Shown: in pieces, positions 54,189 to 62,224 of the stretch
Layout of the letters: every line of letters begins with the position of its first letter
Position numbering within the stretch: the stretch's first letter is position 1
From: a virus
Virus record (IMG/VR): IMGVR_UViG_3300035156_000206
Location: 1-64,000 of that record
Length of the DNA: 64,000 nucleotides
Direction: 5' to 3' (one strand)
Translations under genes and position numbers: made by a program
Notes under the pieces: generated by a model
Database searches by the model: none
The model's input: only the letters and a program-made list of their open reading frames with translations
Told to the model about the DNA's origin: nothing

Positions 54189-55205
54189 ATGAACGTTTTA
54201 CTGACAATGCCATTCGGCTCGCGCTTGTATGGCACGTTCGATGAAAACTCGGATTGGGACTGGAAGAAGCTGGTACTTCCTGAGATTGAGGACCTCTTGG
54301 TTGGTGTGCCCATCAAGAACAAGTTCTTCTCCTCGGCTTCGGACACTGTAAAGAATACCTCTGATGATACTGACACAGAGATCATTCACCTGCAGACGTT
54401 CGCTCGTGATGTACTAGCTGGTCAGACGTATGCTCTCGAGATGATGTTTGCTGTCCTCAAGGGCCCGCGTCACATCAAGGGCATGGAACTTCACGATGAT
54501 CGTCTCCAGACTTTCTGTGGTGTGCTGTACGACGAATTCTTGACAAGCAACATCAACGCGATGGTGGGCTATGCTTACCACCAAGCCGAACTGTACAGTG
54601 ATAAGGGCAACCGACTGGATAAGCTGCACCAGTTTGAAGCACTGCTGCGGGAAGCAATGATTAAGGTTCCGATGACCAAGGAGTCGAAGCTGGAAGTGTT
54701 GATCGGTAGACCGGAACTGTGGGAACCAATGGTGGACAAGATGTTCTACCTGACTGAGGCACCGAACCCAGATGGTAGTGTTCAAATCTGTTTCAACTTG
54801 CTGGAGAAGCTGTACCCAGAAGGTATTACAATTCTGGAAGCACAGAAGCGTGTCAATTCGCACATCAGCAAATACGGCCGCCGTGCGAACCAAGCCATGG
54901 AGAACAAAGGGAAAGATTGGAAAGCAATTTCCCACGCTGTCCGTGTCACCATGGAAGCTGTCAGCGTGCTCCAGAACAAATGGATGGAACTACCGTTCTA
55001 CCAAGATGAAATCGAACTGCTCAAGAAGATCAAGTACGGCTTGATGCCTTGGGAAGAAGTCCAACCAATTCTTGTTGGTAACATTGACAAGCTGGCTGTA
55101 CTGCAGCGAGACTGCAACCTGCCTGTTTCAAGCCCCGAACTCAATGCGAAGTTTGAGGCATGGCTCAGGGAAGAAATGATGTACTTTTATGGAGTAAGAA
55201 AATGA
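54189..55205 (+). CDS. RlaP-like nucleotidyltransferase
   Basis: A 338-residue protein of the DNA polymerase beta nucleotidyltransferase superfamily. FGSRLYGTFDENSDWDWK at 9-26 gives the GS...G...SDxD active site, though the family's usual Asp-x-Asp reads D-W-D. The length, the helical C-terminal half and this motif fit the RNA-ligase-associated (RlaP) group proposed for RNA repair. The window's HD-PNK fusion could act in the same process. Confidence 0.82.
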   Translation: MNVLLTMPFGSRLYGTFDENSDWDWKKLVLPEIEDLLVGVPIKNKFFSSASDTVKNTSDDTDTEIIHLQTFARDVLAGQTYALEMMFAVLKGPRHIKGMELHDDRLQTFCGVLYDEFLTSNINAMVGYAYHQAELYSDKGNRLDKLHQFEALLREAMIKVPMTKESKLEVLIGRPELWEPMVDKMFYLTEAPNPDGSVQICFNLLEKLYPEGITILEAQKRVNSHISKYGRRANQAMENKGKDWKAISHAVRVTMEAVSVLQNKWMELPFYQDEIELLKKIKYGLMPWEEVQPILVGNIDKLAVLQRDCNLPVSSPELNAKFEAWLREEMMYFYGVRK

Positions 55206-55375
55206 TTGACCCAACCCGCGTTCAGTTCTACGTAAAGACCCCTTCGGGGGTTCTAGGCCCATTCCCATCCAAGTTTGTGGCCGACATGGCAGTGCTGGCA
55301 CAACCAGCAGATGTCCAATCACAGTGCATCGTCGAAGGTAAGACCGACGACGGCAAAAACATTCTACTGGGATAA
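55202..55375 (+). CDS. hypothetical protein
   Basis: A 57-residue protein, ATGA-coupled, with a beta-strand core (VQFYVKTPSGVLGPFPSKFV) resembling GYF-like or DUF-type 'PSGxxGPF' modules. Unassigned. Confidence 0.7.
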   Translation: MIDPTRVQFYVKTPSGVLGPFPSKFVADMAVLAQPADVQSQCIVEGKTDDGKNILLG

Positions 55376-55377
55376 CC

Positions 55378-55662
55378 ATGGTCACCGTTACCAGCGACGC
55401 TGATTTACCTTGGTACGTTCTTCCACCAAAGGATGATCCTATGCACAATACGGTATTCAAAGCCCTCACAGCATTTGGCGTTGCACAAAGTGCTGGTGAG
55501 GAGTTGGATGCCGAGAACACTCAAGTCCTGGTAACGGCACGGAAGGTGTTCTATCAGCGTGCAGAGCGCCAACTTGATCGCCAGATGCAAGAACAACTTG
55601 CAGCAATGCTGGAAGATGACGGCGATCTGTTGGATGTACTTGAGCTTTACTGGGGCGACTGA
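55378..55662 (+). CDS. hypothetical acidic protein
   Basis: A 94-residue helical, acidic protein (RAERQLDRQMQEQLAAMLED). Unrecognised. Confidence 0.72.
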   Translation: MVTVTSDADLPWYVLPPKDDPMHNTVFKALTAFGVAQSAGEELDAENTQVLVTARKVFYQRAERQLDRQMQEQLAAMLEDDGDLLDVLELYWGD

Positions 55663-55964
55663 TGGACCAAAACATCACACTTCCATTTCCATTGGAACAG
55701 CAAGAGCAGGCTGAGTGGGACGCCTTCACAAAACAAAAGGCTGACGAGCTCGACGAGGAGATAGTACAGGACTTGTTGAAACTTGTCAATGAAGGCAAGG
55801 TATCAGCTTGTGCGTGTATGGGACCTCTCCGTGGGGATCCGTACTGCTTCTGTGAGATGAACCGAAGAGGGCTGACGCCTACTCCGTCTAGCCCTGAAGA
55901 AGACGCACAACTGAAAGCCGCATTGGCCAAAATGTTTGGCTGGGAGGAAGTAAAACGTGGATAA
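55662..55964 (+). CDS. hypothetical protein with Cys cluster
   Basis: A 100-residue acidic helix, then SACACMGPLRGDPYCFCE, a four-Cys zinc-knuckle-like turn, and an acidic tail. TGATG coupling. Confidence 0.75.
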   Translation: MDQNITLPFPLEQQEQAEWDAFTKQKADELDEEIVQDLLKLVNEGKVSACACMGPLRGDPYCFCEMNRRGLTPTPSSPEEDAQLKAALAKMFGWEEVKRG

Positions 55965-56127
55965 TCGAATCGTCCGAGCCTATCACTTGGTAGTATCAAG
56001 TACCCAATCAGGATTGACTGAAGAGGTCAATTTTAGGATTGACCATGGATTTCAACCATTTGGCAGTGGCTATTACAATAGTGCTGGTGGATATTATTGC
56101 CAGCCCATGGTGACATATGAAGATTAG
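55957..56127 (+). CDS. DUF1737-like small protein
   Basis: A 56-residue protein from a GTG preceded by GGAGG, overlapping the previous gene by eight bases. VRAYHLVVSSTQSGLTEEVN, then GFQPFGSGYYN and YYCQPMV match the DUF1737 pattern (Y-x-V-V...L...V-N...G-W/F-Q-P-x-G...Q-x-M-V). Role unknown. Confidence 0.75.
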   Translation: MDNRIVRAYHLVVSSTQSGLTEEVNFRIDHGFQPFGSGYYNSAGGYYCQPMVTYED

Positions 56128-56374
56128 TCCTCATATCACAAGCATTCGATTCTCCTCTGCACCTGAGCGCAAACCCGCTCTCAAGACAGGTACAACTAAG
56201 TTCTTCAAAGGGACTGGTCACAAAAAGGGATGGTATATCTTGAAGCACGAGAAGTACCATAACTTCAGAGGTGAACCGTTAGGGTACGTCAGTAATGGTC
56301 GAGGTGGGCTCAGAACAGAGTGGGTAAAAATGGATCCCCAGCCGGAAGCACCTGTAAATGTCAGCTCAAGTTGA
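56117..56374 (+). CDS. hypothetical basic protein
   Basis: An 85-residue basic, Gly- and Lys-rich protein (TGTTKFFKGTGHKKGWYILK). Overlaps the previous gene by eleven bases. Unrecognised. Confidence 0.72.
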   Translation: MKISPHITSIRFSSAPERKPALKTGTTKFFKGTGHKKGWYILKHEKYHNFRGEPLGYVSNGRGGLRTEWVKMDPQPEAPVNVSSS

Positions 56375-56380
56375 GTAACT

Positions 56381-56388
56381 GATAAATA
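56381..56388 (+). promoter_or_regulatory. late promoter GATAAATA
   Basis: 30 bases before the ATG at 56418. Confidence 0.65.
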
Positions 56389-56417
56389 CCCCTTTAAAAC
56401 AATCCACTGGAGAAAAT

Positions 56418-56927
56418 ATGGACTTCCTTAAAAGCATTCTCGAGACGGCGTCAGAGCTGGATCAAAAGAAACTGTACGAAGCGATCGAAGCTGACATCAC
56501 TGCTGCTTTCGGCAAATGTGTGGAACTGGCTAAGTCACAAAACGAACACCTGGACGAAGAAGTGGCTGACGATGTTGTGTCAACCATGGGCATGGACAAG
56601 CTGGACGAAGTGTCACGTCAAGATGATGAAGGCATCAATCTGAATCTCGGCGAATCTGTTGACGCAGCGTTCCAATCGGATGTAGACTTACTGGAAAGTG
56701 TTTCAGATGCAACTATTGTTGGTATCTACGACATCATGACCGAGACATTCGAGCAAGCTGTACAACGCATCGAGAAGTCAGACCGCAAACTGCGTATGAC
56801 CTCAAAAGATGGCAAAACCAAATACAAGACTCGTCGTCGTGCAGCAGAAGCTTGTGCTGCAGCATCGATGGCTGCTGTATTCGGCAAAAAAGGTGTAAGT
56901 GCCAAAGCGAAGCGCGGCAAGGCCTAA
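56418..56927 (+). CDS. late protein, possible internal head or core protein
   Basis: A 169-residue acidic, helical protein with a basic C-terminal tail (KTKYKTRRRAAEACAAASMA, KAKRGKA). MDFLKSILETASELD has an I-L-E that could serve as a prohead-protease site. Late promoter upstream and terminator after it. No direct homologue recognised. Confidence 0.75.
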   Translation: MDFLKSILETASELDQKKLYEAIEADITAAFGKCVELAKSQNEHLDEEVADDVVSTMGMDKLDEVSRQDDEGINLNLGESVDAAFQSDVDLLESVSDATIVGIYDIMTETFEQAVQRIEKSDRKLRMTSKDGKTKYKTRRRAAEACAAASMAAVFGKKGVSAKAKRGKA

Positions 56928-56940
56928 TTTGTAAACAAAG

Positions 56941-56964
56941 GCACTTGGGAAACCGAGTGCTCTT
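56941..56964 (+). terminator. terminator-like hairpin
   Basis: GCACTTGG-GAAA-CCGAGTGC then TCTTT. Confidence 0.7.
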
Positions 56965-57012
56965 TCGAGAATATATAATGGGACAACTTAGTATGAATAC
57001 CGGAGCAACATT

Positions 57013-57204
57013 GTGAATTCTCAAAAGGAAGACAAGAATACCGTGGCCCAAGATAGTCTCATCAAGAAATTGAAGGTCATGGTGGTAACACTGCAACGGT
57101 CACTCCAAATCAATGATTTAAAGATGCGGAGGCAGGCTCAAGAAATCAGGGAGCTAAAGGCCGAAAACACGTCCTTAAAAGAGAAGGTAAAACGACATGG
57201 GTAA
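57013..57204 (+). CDS. small coiled-coil protein
   Basis: A 63-residue helical protein from a GTG after GGAG. Heptads of Leu/Ile (LIKKLKVMVVTLQRSLQIND, LKAENTSLKEKV) predict a coiled coil. It precedes and overlaps the spanin-like gene. Confidence 0.7.
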   Translation: MNSQKEDKNTVAQDSLIKKLKVMVVTLQRSLQINDLKMRRQAQEIRELKAENTSLKEKVKRHG

Positions 57205-57637
57205 CATTTTTGAAGCAGCAGTACAATCAGCAATGCCTTGGTACGTACGTCACTGGCGTACCATTTTGGTAGTGTTGGCAGCGATCGTAGTTACGGTCTA
57301 TATCAACGTTCTCCAGGGCAAGCTCGATCAACAAGCAATCGAGTTGAAAACCGCAAGTGATGCACTAGTTCGTGCAACTACTCAGTACCAGTCTGATCTA
57401 GCTTACCTGAAGGCTTCGATCTACAAGCAGAACTTAGCCATCACAGAAGCGGAACTGGCCGCAAAACAAGCCAAGACTGAACTTGCTTACGCAGCTACTA
57501 AAAGTAGCACACTGAAAGCGAATGCAGATCGCCAAGTGAATCAGATTCTGCAGCAACCCAAGCCAGCCAACGCCGATGCAGCAATCACATCGCTCGTCGT
57601 TGGTGTGTCTTACTTACAGTGGGATCAAATCAAATGA
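57197..57637 (+). CDS. inner-membrane spanin-like protein (Rz-type)
   Basis: A 146-residue protein: cytoplasmic start, one membrane helix (TILVVLAAIVVTVYINVL), then a long periplasmic helical region (QAIELKTASDALVRATTQYQ). Topology and partner fit an Rz inner-membrane spanin that fuses the two membranes at lysis. A purely structural coiled-coil anchor is the alternative. Confidence 0.7.
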   Translation: MGNIFEAAVQSAMPWYVRHWRTILVVLAAIVVTVYINVLQGKLDQQAIELKTASDALVRATTQYQSDLAYLKASIYKQNLAITEAELAAKQAKTELAYAATKSSTLKANADRQVNQILQQPKPANADAAITSLVVGVSYLQWDQIK

Positions 57638-57954
57638 AACAATACGCCCTCATCCTCGCCGTGTTGCTGACCGGATGTGCTAGTGTGGGAGGTGGTCAAA
57701 ACGTTGTTCCTACACGTGTTGACACCGTTGAAGTCAAGGTGCAGGTTATGGTACCTATTCCAGCACCACCTGTCACAGCTCGGCCTGCACTTGTGATCTT
57801 TGATCTCAAGGAAGCAGACAAGAAAGACCCGGGCAAAGTCGCGCTTGCTTATCAAGCCACAATCAAGCAGCTTCAAGGATATGCGTTACAATTGGAAACG
57901 GTTGTAGAGAGCTATCGCAAGCTATCAAAGGAGAAACCGAATGAAGGTAAATGA
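57634..57954 (+). CDS. outer-membrane spanin-like lipoprotein (Rz1-type)
   Basis: A 106-residue precursor with signal peptide and lipobox (LAVLLTGCASVGG), a Pro-rich middle (MVPIPAPPVTARPALV) and a C-terminal helix. ATGA overlap with the Rz-like gene gives the classic order for a two-component spanin. Confidence 0.75.
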   Translation: MKQYALILAVLLTGCASVGGGQNVVPTRVDTVEVKVQVMVPIPAPPVTARPALVIFDLKEADKKDPGKVALAYQATIKQLQGYALQLETVVESYRKLSKEKPNEGK

Positions 57955-58252
57955 GATTTTCGGTCTCAATGAGGCTGGTCCAGTGGATCAGTCCGAATTG
58001 GATGATACCACTTACGATGCCATCAAGCACGAGCTAGATGTACTATCGAAAGAAGAGGAGCGCGAGTTTCCAACGGCACTTGCCTTGGTACATGCTGCTT
58101 ATGAGGCGACCGATGTTGAACGTCCAACGCCTGCCATGCGAGGTGGTTGGATTCAGTACGAGACATTGATCACCCTAGCTGTACAAATCCTTGCCAAGAA
58201 CCGTCCTGATGGTAATTGGCGTCTGACTACTGCTACATCGAAAGCAAAATAA
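57941..58252 (+). CDS. probable internal head protein (LNE-A N-terminus)
   Basis: A 103-residue protein. MKVNEIFGLNEAGPVDQ has a hydrophobic N-terminal helix ending in LNE-A, the T4 prohead protease site form. A longer acidic helix follows. Confidence 0.7.
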   Translation: MKVNEIFGLNEAGPVDQSELDDTTYDAIKHELDVLSKEEEREFPTALALVHAAYEATDVERPTPAMRGGWIQYETLITLAVQILAKNRPDGNWRLTTATSKAK

Positions 58253-58572
58253 TGGGCTTCATCAGCAAGATCCGCGAACACTTCACAGAGAAGAAGGCAG
58301 AACGAGAATACCTAGAGGCGAAGGCAATGCTTGAAAGCCCAGACCTCTTCTCAAAAGCGCAGCGTGCTGCCCTGTATGAGTTGTTCCCAAAAGCCTGGAC
58401 CCACATGGATAACTTCACTCAAGAAGAGATCTTCCGGATCGCAGTAACAATGGCCTTGTTTGGAATGGCATGTGACACTCCACAAAAGTTGAAAAATGCA
58501 ATGGACCTATTGCTGGTCCAGAAGATTTACTTCGTTGATGGTGGTAATCCAAACGTTCTCAAGCGGGCGTAA
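58252..58572 (+). CDS. hypothetical helical protein
   Basis: A 106-residue helical, basic-then-acidic protein (REHFTEKKAEREYLEAKAML). TAATG coupling. Unrecognised. Confidence 0.75.
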   Translation: MGFISKIREHFTEKKAEREYLEAKAMLESPDLFSKAQRAALYELFPKAWTHMDNFTQEEIFRIAVTMALFGMACDTPQKLKNAMDLLLVQKIYFVDGGNPNVLKRA

Positions 58573-58578
58573 TAAATA
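58571..58578 (+). promoter_or_regulatory. possible late promoter AATAAATA
   Basis: 26 bases before the ATG at 58604. Confidence 0.55.
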
Positions 58579-58603
58579 ACACTAACTATCACTTGGAGTA
58601 ACT

Positions 58604-59128
58604 ATGGATCTCAAACGCATGAAACAACTGGCTGGATTGAACGAAGCCAAAGAAGAAGGTATGCAACCTCTGGAAAAGAGCGATGCAGGTAAGAAGAGTG
58701 CCGTTGAGGCAATCAAAAAAGGTATCCCACCAGGTACTGAGCACGAAACAGAAGACCATGATGTCGTTCTGGACGACCGTGGCAATGTCAAGGTCAGCAA
58801 CGAAAAAGTCATTACCAAAACTGGTGGTGAGCCAGCTAAAGTCACTGCCCCAGGCAAACTGAAGCTGAAAGAAGCATTCTTCGAACTTCTGGAAAACAGC
58901 GTAGCAGCCGCTAAGGCAAAGCGCGATGGTGACCGTAAAGCTGCTGAAGAACTGCACAAGAAGGAAGCTAGCGACCTGAACTTCACGTCGTATGGTGCCT
59001 GGGCTGCTGCAGTTAAGAAGCGTGGCGGGACGATCGATGGTGACTCAGAGAACGCAACTGCCCATGCTGGTGACCACCGCATTGGCGATTGGGATGCTGA
59101 AGATGGTGGTATTGTCCACCGCGTATAA
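58604..59128 (+). CDS. probable internal head protein (LNE-A N-terminus)
   Basis: A 174-residue protein. MDLKRMKQLAGLNEAKEEG again ends in LNE-A. The rest is Lys/Ala/Glu-rich and probably injected with DNA if the head role holds. Confidence 0.7.
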   Translation: MDLKRMKQLAGLNEAKEEGMQPLEKSDAGKKSAVEAIKKGIPPGTEHETEDHDVVLDDRGNVKVSNEKVITKTGGEPAKVTAPGKLKLKEAFFELLENSVAAAKAKRDGDRKAAEELHKKEASDLNFTSYGAWAAAVKKRGGTIDGDSENATAHAGDHRIGDWDAEDGGIVHRV

Positions 59129-59140
59129 CAAAGGAAACAA

Positions 59141-59332
59141 ATGTCAATTCTCATTAGCCTTATTGTGTATCTGATCGTCTTCGGACTGATCTGGTGGCTG
59201 ATCTCATTCCTGCCATTGCCACAACCAGTTGCACAAATCGTTCAGGTGTTGTTTATCATCATCATGATCCTGATTGTGTTGTCTGCATTTGGCTTCATCC
59301 CAGGTGGGCATCTGCCTGCACTACACTTGTAA
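59141..59332 (+). CDS. small membrane protein (Thivi_2564-like)
   Basis: A 63-residue protein with two long hydrophobic stretches joined by PLPQPVAQ. The pattern matches the Thivi_2564 family of small membrane proteins. It could be a holin candidate, being 1.2 kb from the spanins, but this family is not a proven holin. Confidence 0.72.
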   Translation: MSILISLIVYLIVFGLIWWLISFLPLPQPVAQIVQVLFIIIMILIVLSAFGFIPGGHLPALHL

Positions 59333-59360
59333 CTTGCTGTTTGACAGCACCGTAGTTTTG

Positions 59361-59386
59361 AAGGTCCTTCGGGACCTTCCTTTTTA
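59361..59386 (+). terminator. rho-independent terminator
   Basis: AAGGTCC-TTCG-GGACCTT then CCTTTTTA. Confidence 0.9.
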
Positions 59387-59409
59387 TAACCATACCATAT
59401 AGGTACACA

Positions 59410-59703
59410 ATGCCCTTTTTTCGCGTCAAACCAGTAGTAGTTAAAGCCACCCGTTGGAATCACATGGGTGATCATGACTCCGTTGAATACGGCCTTGCCA
59501 CCCCAGAAGGATTGGTAACCGGTCTCGACAATGTAGCAGTTTGGCAAGGCGCTCATGGCGTCACAGAAGTATTCGTGCTCTTCACCCCACAAGGTGCAGC
59601 GTACGTCAACCCAGGCGACTGGATCGTCCGCAATCAAGACGGATCATACAGCGTCTTCAATCCCGAGCAGTTTAACCAGTTGTACGAATTCGCAGCGGAG
59701 TAA
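59410..59703 (+). CDS. hypothetical phage protein
   Basis: A 97-residue, beta-rich protein with the phage-typical C-terminal pattern YVNPGDWIVRNQDGSYSVFN followed by EQFNQLYE. Function unknown. Confidence 0.78.
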   Translation: MPFFRVKPVVVKATRWNHMGDHDSVEYGLATPEGLVTGLDNVAVWQGAHGVTEVFVLFTPQGAAYVNPGDWIVRNQDGSYSVFNPEQFNQLYEFAAE

Positions 59704-59705
59704 CA

Positions 59706-59957
59706 ATGAAAACATCAAACATCAACAAAATGACCCTCAAGGGTGCTGAAGAACTCCTCAAAACACTGAAGGCAAAGCTGACCGCAGATGAAGATATGTG
59801 GGAAGGTGAAGATTGGCGCACCGAGATTGGTTACGAAGATGACCACGACGAGAATTCCATCTACAATCTGAGCAATCTGGTAGACTGTCTGGAAAACTAT
59901 TGTGAAGATGGCGATGAGTTCGGTACAGAGGGCTGGCAACATCGGTACGATTTCTAA
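59706..59957 (+). CDS. hypothetical acidic protein
   Basis: An 83-residue acidic protein (EDMWEGEDWRTEIGYEDDHD). GGAG before the ATG. Unrecognised. Confidence 0.72.
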   Translation: MKTSNINKMTLKGAEELLKTLKAKLTADEDMWEGEDWRTEIGYEDDHDENSIYNLSNLVDCLENYCEDGDEFGTEGWQHRYDF

Positions 59958-59967
59958 GTTCTGCCAG

Positions 59968-59994
59968 GGAGAGGCGTTGAACCCTCTCCTTTCC
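59968..59994 (+). terminator. terminator
   Basis: GGGAGAGG/CCCTCTCC hairpin then TTTCC. Confidence 0.75.
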
Positions 59995-60034
59995 TTGCAC
60001 AAAAGATTCACCTAAATATTTTCATCGAAAGTAG

Positions 60035-60063
60035 TTGACTGGTTTGCTGAAGTTGTTGAATAT
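60035..60063 (+). promoter_or_regulatory. TTGACTGGTTTG-type promoter
   Basis: TTGACT and GAATAT, 17-bp spacer; same geometry and flanks as the promoter at 26475. Confidence 0.7.
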
Positions 60064-60175
60064 GGACAACATTGATGCAAACGACCGGGGATTCCGGTGC
60101 ACAGTAAACACTTCACCCAGTTTTGTAGTACCGTCCAGGATAGACCTGAACGTTTTTATTATAGAGGATTTCTAT

Positions 60176-61387
60176 ATGTCACATGCAACAACTCCCGCCC
60201 TCAAGAAATACGATGTCATCTTTTTCATTTGCCGTGCCCAGCCATTTACAAATGGCCACAAGCACAACATTGATCAAGCGCTTGAACAAGCCAATCGTGT
60301 TGTAGTTGTCCTGGGTTCAGCCCACCGGGCGCGCGATGTCCGCAACCCATTCACATACGAAGAGCGCAAGGCAATGATTCGCGATGTGTATCGTGCTGAA
60401 GGCATCGACCACCGCATTTCGTTCCGCCCGCAACGCGACTATCCATACAGTGATACAATGTGGGCATCGTATATACAGAAGACTGTTAGCGACTACTGCT
60501 CGACTTACCATATGGGCCGAACGGACGTCAAGGTCGGCCTAATCGGCCACATGAAGGAAGACACTTACTACCTGAATCTGTTCCCGCAGTGGGACTTTGT
60601 TCCAGTGCAAGGCATGGGTGACACATCGGATATGAATGCGACGAATGTTCGCAAGGCGTACTTCGAAGAATCTACGTTCCATGGCCGCGAAGGTGCCGAG
60701 TATAGCCTGCTCGACTATATCGAGCAAGTGACCAATCGTGTTCCTGCCCTTGTCAGCTATTTTTTATATGAATTCAAGTACGGCGTGAAGCCAGGTAACA
60801 TCAGCTACGCAGAGCTGACCAAACCACGCACAGACGGACCAACTCCTGTGTGGCCTGCGCCTGAGACACTGACGGATCAGTATCGCAACCTCAAAAATGA
60901 GCACTTCCACATCAAGAAGTACCGTGCAGCATGGGATGCAGCGCCATATGCACCGATGTTTGTTACGTGCGATTGCCTGATCGTGCAAAGTGGTCACGTA
61001 CTGCTGATCCAGCGCAAAGCGGCACCAGGCAAAGGTCTCTGGGCAATCCCAGGTGGCTTCCTAAACCAAGGCGAACGGATCGTTGATGGTATCTTCCGTG
61101 AGCTGAAGGAAGAAACAGTCATCAAGGTACCAATGAAGGTACTTCGTGGTAGCCTGGTTGGCCAACATGTTTACGACCACCCTCAGCGTTCACAGCGCGG
61201 CCGTGTGATTACGCATGCAGGCGTTGTGCACCTCGAAGACGGTCCACTGCCGAAGGTAAAGGGTTCAGACGATGCTGCCAAGGCAAAGTGGTTCCCAATC
61301 AACGAAGTGTACAAGATGCAAGACCAATTCTTCGAAGACCACTTCTTCATCATTGAAGACCTTCTGAACCGTTTCCCAAAGAAGTAA
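60176..61387 (+). CDS. nadM: nicotinamide-nucleotide adenylyltransferase fused to Nudix hydrolase
   Basis: A 403-residue bifunctional protein. Residues 10-200 are a NadM-type NMN adenylyltransferase: CRAQPFTNGHKHNI (19-32) carries the NGH ATP site, and GDTSDMNATNVRKA the SxTxxR-like end. Residues about 270-400 are a Nudix domain whose box GGFLNQGERIVDGIF..RELKEE fits Gx5Ex7REUxEE. NadM converts NMN and ATP to NAD; the Nudix part may remove ADP-ribose or pyrophosphates. AGAGGA sets the start. Confidence 0.92.
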   Translation: MSHATTPALKKYDVIFFICRAQPFTNGHKHNIDQALEQANRVVVVLGSAHRARDVRNPFTYEERKAMIRDVYRAEGIDHRISFRPQRDYPYSDTMWASYIQKTVSDYCSTYHMGRTDVKVGLIGHMKEDTYYLNLFPQWDFVPVQGMGDTSDMNATNVRKAYFEESTFHGREGAEYSLLDYIEQVTNRVPALVSYFLYEFKYGVKPGNISYAELTKPRTDGPTPVWPAPETLTDQYRNLKNEHFHIKKYRAAWDAAPYAPMFVTCDCLIVQSGHVLLIQRKAAPGKGLWAIPGGFLNQGERIVDGIFRELKEETVIKVPMKVLRGSLVGQHVYDHPQRSQRGRVITHAGVVHLEDGPLPKVKGSDDAAKAKWFPINEVYKMQDQFFEDHFFIIEDLLNRFPKK

Positions 61388-61396
61388 GGCACAGCC

Positions 61397-61648
61397 ATGA
61401 AATTCTTACCGACTGAAGTGCTCGATTCAGTATTGGCAAAACACATCCTCCAGATCAACGAGGATTCGACTGTGATGGAGGTGTTTCGCATCTACGACGA
61501 GATTACTCTGATGCGGGACCGGGACCCAGTAGTATCGTACCGCATCATCGCCAAGATCAAGGATTTCCTGGACAAAGCGATGGTTCGTGACAACATGACG
61601 CTCAAAGAGCTGGGTAACCGCGCCATGTGGCGCGATGAAGACAATTAA
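61397..61648 (+). CDS. hypothetical protein
   Basis: An 83-residue helical protein (KIKDFLDKAMVRDNMTLKEL) between the two NAD genes. Unrecognised. Confidence 0.72.
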   Translation: MKFLPTEVLDSVLAKHILQINEDSTVMEVFRIYDEITLMRDRDPVVSYRIIAKIKDFLDKAMVRDNMTLKELGNRAMWRDEDN

Positions 61649-61659
61649 GGAACAGTACC

Positions 61660-61929
61660 ATGGCTACAGAACTTTCGCGCGACGAGCGCATTGACTTGGC
61701 AGTATGTTATTATGGTTGGTACACATTCGGCATGGCTGCAACTGACTCGGAACGATGTGATGAGGACTGTGCCATGGACAATGGAGGAGTACCACGATAT
61801 GCAGATCAACTGACTGAAAAACACATCGAGGTGCTGGATCGATTGAAACGGGTACCAGCCCATCCAATTGAATCCATTGATGCTATATTAGCACGCCACC
61901 CAGAGTGGAAGCTTCCACCTCTCAACTAA
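61660..61929 (+). CDS. hypothetical protein
   Basis: An 89-residue acidic protein with scattered Cys (SERCDEDCAMDNGG). AAGGAA ribosome site. Unrecognised. Confidence 0.72.
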   Translation: MATELSRDERIDLAVCYYGWYTFGMAATDSERCDEDCAMDNGGVPRYADQLTEKHIEVLDRLKRVPAHPIESIDAILARHPEWKLPPLN

Positions 61930-61940
61930 GGAACGTTATC

Positions 61941-62186
61941 ATGGCAATCCAACCAACAACATTTGCACTCGTCGACATGACAGACCATTCGTTCCTCAAC
62001 TGGAACCTACCGTCGTGGAAGGCAGCAATGAACTTCCATGCTGATTACGTGAACAAACACAACATCGGCATTGTAAAGATTCACAACCGTGTGGTTGTGA
62101 CTGAGATGAGCAAGAACGCAAACAGGCCTACACGCAGACAACGCATCAACCTGGCACTTGCTCGTACGAAATACCCTTTGCGATAG
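61941..62186 (+). CDS. hypothetical protein
   Basis: An 81-residue protein starting MAIQPTTFALVDMTDHS after AAGGAA, basic at the C-terminus. Unrecognised. Confidence 0.7.
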   Translation: MAIQPTTFALVDMTDHSFLNWNLPSWKAAMNFHADYVNKHNIGIVKIHNRVVVTEMSKNANRPTRRQRINLALARTKYPLR

Positions 62187-62224
62187 ACGCACTGGGCCTA
62201 CCAATTTGTTAAAGGAGTTTTAAC

